A stretch of DNA of 43,029 nt from Litorilinea aerophila (GTDB lineage: Bacteria > Chloroflexota > Anaerolineae > Caldilineales > Caldilineaceae), in NCBI GenBank assembly GCA_945897075.1, contig CAMDEX010000018.1, positions 1 through 43,029 of the forward strand, written 5' to 3'. The position numbers and the translations under genes were made by a program. Positions 38,319 to 43,029 of the stretch are shown one piece after another. Position 1 is the first letter of the stretch; each line of letters begins with the position of its first letter. A model generated the notes under the pieces. It saw nothing but the letters and a program-made list of their open reading frames with translations. It did no database searches and was not told the origin of the DNA.

Positions 38319-38440
38319 TGCCTCATCCCCCAAGACAGATTTCGGAAACATTCACTTCTAAAATAATAACAGAAAACGGGCTTTCGGTTCAAATGCACCG
38401 ACGCTTGACAAATAATACTTTTATGGAATATATTACTCGT

Positions 38441-38542
38441 ATGGAATGGCAAGTGCTGTTAGACGCTGACTTCAAAGCGTGGCTTCTGGGGCAAGAACAG
38501 AATTTAGAGCAGATGGAGCAAGACGATGGCAGAGACACTTGA
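38441..38542 (+). pseudogene. Remnant of a HigB-type toxin gene, centre deleted
   Basis: The frame from ATG 38441 reads MEWQVLLDADFKAWLLGQEQNLEQ, then MEQDDGRDT and a stop. The beginning matches HigB toxins (M-E-W-x-V-x-x-x-x-x-F-x-x-W), and the short acidic end resembles their C-terminus, but HigB proteins have about 110-120 residues and only 33 remain. The stop overlaps the start of the HigA gene, as in intact higBA loci. A deletion that removed the catalytic middle is the simplest explanation. Confidence 0.6.
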
Positions 38543-38843
38543 AAGCGTCATTGCTGCTCTGCCCAAAGAGCAGCAGGAGGCTATTGCGCAACAGACGATG
38601 AAGCTGATTGCAGAAGAAATGAGTCTGCGTGAACTGCGCAAGGCGCGGGAACGCTCGCAGCAGGCTGTCGGCGCAATCCTGGCCATCAACCAGGCGGCAG
38701 TCTCCAAGATTGAGCGCCGAACCGATATGTACGTCAGTACGCTGCGTTCCTTCATCGAGGCAATGGGGGGCGAATTGGAGATTATCGCCCGCTTTCCCGA
38801 CCGCGCCCCCATCATCATCAATCAATTTGAAGAACTGGCCTAG
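38526..38843 (+). CDS. higA: HigA-type XRE antitoxin
   Basis: A 105-residue protein with a helix-turn-helix at about 38-92: LRELRKARERSQQAVGAILAINQAAVSKIERRTDMYVSTLRSFIEAMGGELEIIARFPD. This pattern (QAAVSKIERRTDMYV..LR..IEA.GG.LE) is typical of HigA antitoxins. It would bind its own promoter and the HigB toxin. GGAG precedes the ATG by 8 bases. Its toxin gene upstream is reduced to a fragment, so it is now probably an orphan repressor. It ends convergently with the next gene, overlapping by 26 bases. Confidence 0.82.
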   Translation: MAETLESVIAALPKEQQEAIAQQTMKLIAEEMSLRELRKARERSQQAVGAILAINQAAVSKIERRTDMYVSTLRSFIEAMGGELEIIARFPDRAPIIINQFEELA

Positions 38844-39369
38844 CGCTGGTTGGAACAGCGTACTCCATAAAGCGTATCCAACTTTGCGCAGCGTGTTCGT
38901 ATGTGCCGAGCCAATTGAGCGTCAGACCTGTTAGCTCCCGTTGGCGTAGGGCGAGGGCGTAGAGGGCAGCATCGGGGTCGGTGTATGTCGCCAGCTCCAA
39001 TTCTGCGCCGAAGAGATCGGGCAACGGCTGCGTGTGGCCAAGAGCGACGGTGATCCGTGCCCGATGCTTGCCTTGCAGCCAAACCGCAGCTGTATAGTAA
39101 CAGCGCAAGGTGACGGCGGCGGTCGGCGATGACTGTTGCAGAGCGGCGACGGCGTAGGCGGAAAATTCTGGATGGGCCAAGAGCAGCGGGATGAGGGCCA
39201 GGCGCAGGCGCGCTTCGGGGCTGGCGGCCAACGCCGCCAAAAGCGCAGTCGGCTTCACTGTTTGGGCTGCATCGGCAGCGCCGCGCAGAAAGTGTACGCC
39301 CAGGCTATCCAGGGCAGCGACCAACTGCGCCGGCGTGAGCGCACTTTCTCTCTTCAAGTTGCTGATCAT
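38818..39369 (-). CDS. Hypothetical protein following a methylase-tail scar
   Basis: A 183-residue protein: MISNLKRESALTPAQLVAALDSLGVHFLRGA at the start, mostly helical, with RLALIPLLLAHPEF, a CYYTAAVWLQ.KHR block and LNWLGTYEHAAQSW near the end. No family was recognised. I start it at ATG 39369, 5 bases after the stop of a Type IIG methylase tail fragment (39375-39464); an open frame runs further up but in the wrong frame for that tail. A second copy of the first 10-12 codons lies at 40131. This gene was therefore probably once the downstream neighbour of a complete restriction-methylase gene. Confidence 0.65.
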   Translation of the reverse strand: MISNLKRESALTPAQLVAALDSLGVHFLRGAADAAQTVKPTALLAALAASPEARLRLALIPLLLAHPEFSAYAVAALQQSSPTAAVTLRCYYTAAVWLQGKHRARITVALGHTQPLPDLFGAELELATYTDPDAALYALALRQRELTGLTLNWLGTYEHAAQSWIRFMEYAVPTSARPVLQID

Positions 39370-39374
39370 CCCCT

Positions 39375-39464
39375 TCACCCACCCTCCACAATTCGCATCT
39401 CTTCCTCCGTCAACCCGTAGCGCGCGTAGACCAGCCGGTCGATCTGCGCTTCCAGCGCGCTGTC
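39375..39464 (-). pseudogene. Scar C: 3' end of a Type IIG methylase gene
   Basis: Read on the minus strand this encodes SALEAQIDRLVYARYGLTEE, then EMRIVEGG and a stop, matching the end of the intact gene at 41042 (SALEAEIDRLVYALYGLMEE, then EIKIVEGKT). An in-frame stop lies just upstream, and no other part of the gene is present. The start of the 183-residue gene follows after 5 bases. Confidence 0.85.
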
Positions 39465-39519
39465 GGGTTAGCTCTCGATCATTTTCCACGGCCCGCCCGC
39501 GAAAACCCCACCTCTCCGC

Positions 39520-39548
39520 TTGACGAACAAGATGCCAATGGCTACAAT
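39520..39548 (+). promoter_or_regulatory. Strong sigma-70-type promoter, likely leaderless transcript
   Basis: TTGACG (39520-39525) and TACAAT (39543-39548) are spaced by 17 bases, with 5 of 6 matches each. The next ATG (39555) lies where transcription should begin, so the mRNA would have no 5' leader. No ribosome site precedes that ATG. Confidence 0.6.
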
Positions 39549-39554
39549 AAGCGT

Positions 39555-39806
39555 ATGAAACGCTTCCTATTCTTTCTGGCGCTGTCAATCAGCCTCCTGG
39601 CAATCTGGTTTCTTACGTACTTGGAGGGGGGCTATCCAGTCCAGCCCCACTTGTATGCGTCGGCCGCGCCTCTTTGGCATATTGGCCTGTTCGCTGTCTG
39701 GTTTTGCGCTCAAATCTACGCAGGCGTCTGTTTTGTCTACTGGGTTTGGGAATATTCGCTACGACGGCAGCACTTTGCCCAGCAACCACCAAATCACGCC
39801 CGCTAG
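39555..39806 (+). CDS. Small two-helix membrane protein, unknown function
   Basis: An 83-residue protein with two hydrophobic helices, FLFFLALSISLLAIWFLTYL (4-23) and WHIGLFAVWFCAQIYAGVCFVYWVW (41-65), and a polar tail. No family was recognised. The start is supported by the promoter directly upstream rather than by a ribosome site. It overlaps the convergent gene at 39759 by 48 bases. Confidence 0.55.
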   Translation: MKRFLFFLALSISLLAIWFLTYLEGGYPVQPHLYASAAPLWHIGLFAVWFCAQIYAGVCFVYWVWEYSLRRQHFAQQPPNHAR

Positions 39807-40067
39807 TGCCGCCGCGACTGGCAACGCCCACAACAGCGCAACCAAAAGACTGCGTTCGTCCTCGTGGCTTGGCCCCTCGTAGAATATCTTGCGCGCTGAT
39901 TCATTACGCGTTATCACCAGCAGCAGAAACAACCCCACAATCATATTCAGTACGCCGCAAGGGATGACCCAACTCCCGCCGTAGAGAGAGTTGATGCCTA
40001 ACCCCACGGCTGCACCTGCCACAATCCACATTCCTGCCAGACCGATGATCGGCCATAGTGATTTCAT
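39759..40067 (-). CDS. Small membrane protein, three helices, unknown function
   Basis: A 102-residue protein with hydrophobic segments at about 4-25 (LWPIIGLAGMWIVAGAAVGLG), 31-53 (WVIPCGVLNMIVGLFLLLVIT) and 75-98 (LLVALLWALPVAAALAGVIWWLL). A polar loop (RNESARKIFYEGPSHEDERS) links the last two. GGGAG lies about 10 bases before its ATG, inside the end of the 19-codon frame. The product is not recognised. Confidence 0.65.
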   Translation of the reverse strand: MKSLWPIIGLAGMWIVAGAAVGLGINSLYGGSWVIPCGVLNMIVGLFLLLVITRNESARKIFYEGPSHEDERSLLVALLWALPVAAALAGVIWWLLGKVLPS

Positions 40068-40071
40068 TCAA

Positions 40072-40131
40072 CTATCTCCCTGGCACATCCATGCGCCACA
40101 ACGCATCTTCTGTCTTCAAGTTTGTGGTCAT
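40072..40131 (-). pseudogene. Truncated second copy of the 183-residue gene (19 codons)
   Basis: The frame reads MTTNLKTEDALWRMDVPGR and stops. Its first 10 codons align with MISNLKRESAL of the gene at 39369, in DNA as well as protein, and it starts at the same distance from a methylase tail scar. After about 12 codons the similarity ends abruptly. Confidence 0.6.
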
Positions 40132-40136
40132 CCCCT

Positions 40137-40250
40137 TCACCCACCCTCCACAATTGCGATCTCCTCCGCCGTCAACCCGTAGAGACGGTAGACCAGCCGG
40201 TCGATCTCCGCTTCCAGCGCGCTGATGTCGGCGGCGGGGTTTTGCGCTAT
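40137..40250 (-). pseudogene. Scar B: 3' end of a Type IIG methylase gene
   Basis: Read on the minus strand this encodes AQNPAADISALEAEIDRLV, then YRLYGLTAEEIAIVEGG and a stop. It matches the end of the intact gene (AQDPAADVSALEAEIDRLV, then YALYGLMEEEIKIVEGKT) over 38 codons. Upstream of the AQNP point the similarity ends abruptly. The 150 bases between here and the DUF3800 gene show nothing else recognisable. Confidence 0.88.
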
Positions 40251-40404
40251 GCAATGTGGGAGAGGCAGAGGCGGCAGAGAAAATCAGTTTGACCGCCATC
40301 AAGAATCGTGATAGTATAAGGATACAAAAGCGCTTGCGCTTCTCCTACCTCGCGAAAAGTCGCCATCTGTGGCGGCCTGCTCCCTTCCATTGCGAAGGAT
40401 TGAG

Positions 40405-41040
40405 CTAGCGGGGTAGGTTCTTGTCCCCAAAGTCCACAATTTTCTGGATCTTTGCCTTGATATACTCAAGCGACGAGCCATCCTTCTTTACTTCACTCCG
40501 AAGAATTGCGCCGGCCACCAGATCGGCAACCTGAATCAGCGATTCGCTGTGGGAACGTCGTACAAAGATGTGTCGAAAGCCGTGATTGATGTGGCGTACT
40601 CGCATGACACGTCGCAGTTCAGTGCGTACTTGCTTTGGGGAGCCATATTCGTCCAAAATCAGCGTGGCATTCTGACACTGTTCGGCTGGAATCTGGAGAA
40701 TCAACTCTGAGACAAAGTACAGATAGAGATCGATTCCCGCCATCAGGCGGAACGCGTCCGGCAGTGTCGTCTTGTCCACTACAATTGCCCATGCCTCGAA
40801 GTCTGCGGCACGCAGTGCCGAGAATACCTGCTGGCGCAGCCTGGCGGAAGCCAAACTGTTGAAATGAAAATCGAACGTTGGCGAGAGATGGGCCACCCGA
40901 CGAACGTCGGCTAACCGGGCACGCAGATCGTCGGGGGTCTGCGTAGCCACAACGGCAACGACGAAGAGACGCGAGGCCCCTTTGTCGAAGGAGAAGCTGA
41001 CGTCGCCTGCTTCGTCGCCAGCAAACGTAAACGTCAACAT
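40405..41040 (-). CDS. DUF3800 family protein
   Basis: A 211-residue protein with the DUF3800 layout: FAGDEAGDVSFSF at 7-19 (DE and D13 in place of the usual DESG), FVVAVVAT, then NATLILDEYGS in the middle and SLIQVADLVAGAI near the C-terminus. The spaced acidic residues (D9/E10, DEYG, VADL) suggest an RNase H-like nuclease fold. The start ATG 41040 lies one base after the stop of the Type IIG gene, so both belong to one operon. DUF3800 proteins are often found near restriction and other defence genes; the function is not established. Confidence 0.82.
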   Translation of the reverse strand: MLTFTFAGDEAGDVSFSFDKGASRLFVVAVVATQTPDDLRARLADVRRVAHLSPTFDFHFNSLASARLRQQVFSALRAADFEAWAIVVDKTTLPDAFRLMAGIDLYLYFVSELILQIPAEQCQNATLILDEYGSPKQVRTELRRVMRVRHINHGFRHIFVRRSHSESLIQVADLVAGAILRSEVKKDGSSLEYIKAKIQKIVDFGDKNLPR

Positions 41041-41041
41041 A

Positions 41042-43029
41042 TCACGTTTTGCCCTCCACAATTTTGATCTCCTCCTCCATCAACCCGTAGAGCGCGTAGA
41101 CCAGCCGGTCGATCTCCGCTTCCAGCGCGCTGACGTCGGCCGCGGGGTCTTGCGCTTTGGCCGCGAGGATGCGAGCCACAGCCCCTTCAATCGGCTTTGG
41201 ATCACCGCTAACTGCAATCGGAATTTGGGTGACGTACATTGGTTTGAATTCAAAAAAGCCACCCTGCCTCGATGCAGCGGTTTGCTGGATAAACCACCAA
41301 AACAACTTTGAATTCAGGATGCCCAAGAGATATTCGGTTTTGTCGGTTACGCAAAACGAAGTTTTGTCGTTCGTGAAGTATCGCCCCAGATCAGAAGCGT
41401 ACTCTGTGCGCTGAACAATTGCCGGAATGACGATCTTCGGTTGTTCAAATTCGCTCCAAAACGCGCAAGATCTCAATTCCCAAAAGTAATGCCCCTGATC
41501 GTCGCGGCGAATCAGCGCATCACGAAACGACACCAAATGCCGATAGACGGCCGGGTAAGCAGCGGCAAAAGTTTTTTCTGCAGCAGAGTCTGATTCTCCT
41601 GTCCACGGATGTCGTTTGTTTTCCGATGACTCAATCCTGATCAGGTATTGGTCAGCAAACTGTACCTGCCAGCGTTTGACATCGCGTCCCCGCAAAAATG
41701 GCTTGAGCAGATCAACCGACGAGAGATGCTCGGCAATCAGGCGGTCGCGGGTCGGGCGATCCACCACAAAAGCCTCGTTCAAACCGGTAATGATGCCACG
41801 ATAGAGTCTGCCATTCACAAACTCCCCCAACGGCTTGCCCGCCGCGCGCAGCTTTTCCAGCAGACGCAGCACGGCTGGCTGTTCCAGTTTCCAGCCGTCA
41901 GCGGTCAATTGCGCCTGCTCCAGGCCAATGCTGCGTTCCTGAAAAATGGGGGCGAACTCCTCGATGGGCGGGCCGGGCTGCCAGTTGAAGACACGCGTCT
42001 GGTTGTCCACAGGCCGGGCTTTGCGGGCGACGATAATACTGGGGTAGGCAATCGCCGTAAAGACCGGCGCATCGCCAAAGTCAATCAACTGATGCAGCGT
42101 AGTTTGCGTCGCCAACAGCAGGCGCAGTTTTTCGCCGTAGCCAGCGCGAAAGTATTTGTTGGAGGAGATGTAACTGAGGATGCCGTTGCTCTTCAAACAT
42201 TGCAGGGCGCGCTCGAAGAAATAGACGTAAAGATCAGCCGTGCCGGTGTAGCAGGTGTACTGGCGCTGAAACGCGACTTTGTACTCTTTGATCTGCTCCT
42301 GGCGCACATAAGGCGGGTTGCCGATCACCAGATCAAAACCCGCCTGCATCTCGAACATCCACTCCGGGTCGAAGAAGTCGGCGTGCGCGTTCTGGTCATA
42401 AGGGTTCCAGCGCGCCAGTTGGCTGGCTACCGCATCGCTCCAGCCGTCGCCGCGCAGCAGGTCGGCAATCTCGCCGCGCAGCCGTTCGTCCTCGTCGCGT
42501 CTCTTCTGTTTGGTGGCCGGTGTGCGCGCCAGAAAGTGGCGGCGGCGCACCTCGGCCAGTTCCGCCTCTTTGGTTTCGATCTGCGGGTTGCGAAAGGCGA
42601 TCTGTAGCTGCGGGCGCTCGATGCCCAGAAGGGTGTTGGCGGCCACAAATTTGGTCTCCAGATTGGGCAACGGGCGAATGCCCCGGTTGGGCTGGCCGGG
42701 GTCGCTGCTCTGGTCCACCACCAGCGAGACAAAGAAGCGCAGTTTGGCGATCTGCACGGCGATGGGCTGGATGTCCACGCCGTAGATGCAATTTTCGATC
42801 AGATAGAGTTTGCGCCCGTAGTCGGAACTGTTGCCGGCAAAGACCTCCTCGATCTCGTCCAGACGGCGTTTGCGCTCGGCGCGGTCGCCGATGCGATAGG
42901 CCGCGTCGGTTTCGGCGATGGCCCGCCCGCGTTGCAGATCGCGCCAGCCGGCGTTGCCCCGGTCCAGTTTGCCCAGCACAAAGACCAGTTTGTGCAGCAC
43001 ACCCATCGGGAACGCGCCCGAACCGCAGG
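41042..43029 (-). CDS. Type IIG (Eco57I/TaqI-like) restriction-methylase, N-terminus beyond the window
   Basis: The frame is open to the window edge, and the first visible residues are CGSGAFPMGVLHKL, the SAM-binding motif I of N6-adenine methylases. The catalytic NPPY is at 42308-42319 (DLVIGNPPYVRQ). The region after it (GRLYRGIITGLNEAFV, RFIRIESS-like and YLLGILNSKLFWWFI) is the specificity and TaqI-type C-terminal domain. Such single-chain enzymes methylate one strand of their site and cut nearby; the nuclease motif would be in the missing N-terminal part. About 660 residues are visible of a protein usually near 1000 or more. The DUF3800 gene follows at one base. Confidence 0.9.
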   Translation of the reverse strand, partial: CGSGAFPMGVLHKLVFVLGKLDRGNAGWRDLQRGRAIAETDAAYRIGDRAERKRRLDEIEEVFAGNSSDYGRKLYLIENCIYGVDIQPIAVQIAKLRFFVSLVVDQSSDPGQPNRGIRPLPNLETKFVAANTLLGIERPQLQIAFRNPQIETKEAELAEVRRRHFLARTPATKQKRRDEDERLRGEIADLLRGDGWSDAVASQLARWNPYDQNAHADFFDPEWMFEMQAGFDLVIGNPPYVRQEQIKEYKVAFQRQYTCYTGTADLYVYFFERALQCLKSNGILSYISSNKYFRAGYGEKLRLLLATQTTLHQLIDFGDAPVFTAIAYPSIIVARKARPVDNQTRVFNWQPGPPIEEFAPIFQERSIGLEQAQLTADGWKLEQPAVLRLLEKLRAAGKPLGEFVNGRLYRGIITGLNEAFVVDRPTRDRLIAEHLSSVDLLKPFLRGRDVKRWQVQFADQYLIRIESSENKRHPWTGESDSAAEKTFAAAYPAVYRHLVSFRDALIRRDDQGHYFWELRSCAFWSEFEQPKIVIPAIVQRTEYASDLGRYFTNDKTSFCVTDKTEYLLGILNSKLFWWFIQQTAASRQGGFFEFKPMYVTQIPIAVSGDPKPIEGAVARILAAKAQDPAADVSALEAEIDRLVYALYGLMEEEIKIVEGKT

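Noticed and set aside
39465..39588. Upstream extension of the 183-residue gene through the methylase scar
   Set aside because: The extension reads the scar in the wrong frame; the ATG at 39369 has the same position relative to the scar as the second copy.
40288..40316. Possible promoter TTGACC-17-TAGTAT on the plus strand
   Set aside because: No plus-strand gene follows it, and the -10 matches consensus at only four positions.
1..43029. tRNA, rRNA or riboswitch genes
   Set aside because: No tRNA-like cloverleaf, rRNA segment or known riboswitch core was noticed; a covariance-model search would be needed to exclude them fully.

Overview
The window looks like a chromosomal stretch of a mesophilic Chloroflexota bacterium, probably Anaerolineae or Caldilineae. 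This is inferred from gene style alone: fairly high GC, very long exported proteins with Pro/Thr (TPTPT, TATPT) linkers, C-terminal LFLPLI-type motifs, an HTH plus NB-ARC plus TPR regulator, a DUF4058 protein, an HNH/helper pair, and many intergenic heptanucleotide repeats and hairpins. No ribosomal or other phylogenetic marker is present, so the assignment is tentative.

Layout. 1-3022: the tail of a DDE transposase, then two Pro/Thr-rich exported proteins, the first without a normal start next to the transposase. 3096-6579: a tightly coupled corA - NUDIX - GNAT-like operon with ATGA overlaps, then a monoacylglycerol-lipase-like hydrolase. 6858-14306: a signal-transduction ATPase regulator (minus) divergent from a 1468-residue secreted HExxH metalloprotease with a von Willebrand A domain; the region between holds operator-like palindromes and a hairpin element. 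14506-18444 (minus): vapBC followed by a two-part FAD/4Fe-4S D-lactate/glycolate-type oxidase. 18729-25843: a small glutaredoxin (plus), a terminator, and a 2171-residue secreted subtilase with Kelch and DUF11-like repeats (minus). 26155-31065: beta-carbonic anhydrase, a sedoheptulokinase-like FGGY kinase, a methyltransferase - HutD pair and a glutathione-independent formaldehyde dehydrogenase. 31164-32758: a small membrane protein and a PanA-like (DUF4065) / Fic toxin-antitoxin pair. 32998-36661: a heterodimeric ABC exporter with one degenerate ATP site. 36654-43029: an accessory region with an HNH module, DUF4058, a HigA antitoxin beside a deleted HigB, small unknown genes, a DUF3800 protein and a Type IIG (Eco57I-like) restriction-methylase that runs off the end.

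Two features stand out. First, the last 30-38 codons of the Type IIG gene occur three times: once in the intact gene and twice as isolated scars. Both scars are followed at the same spacing by the start of the same downstream gene, which is complete after one and only 19 codons long after the other. Second, the dispersed repeats that normally lie between genes have also entered coding sequence in frame: twice in the FAD oxidase and once in the NB-ARC domain of the regulator.
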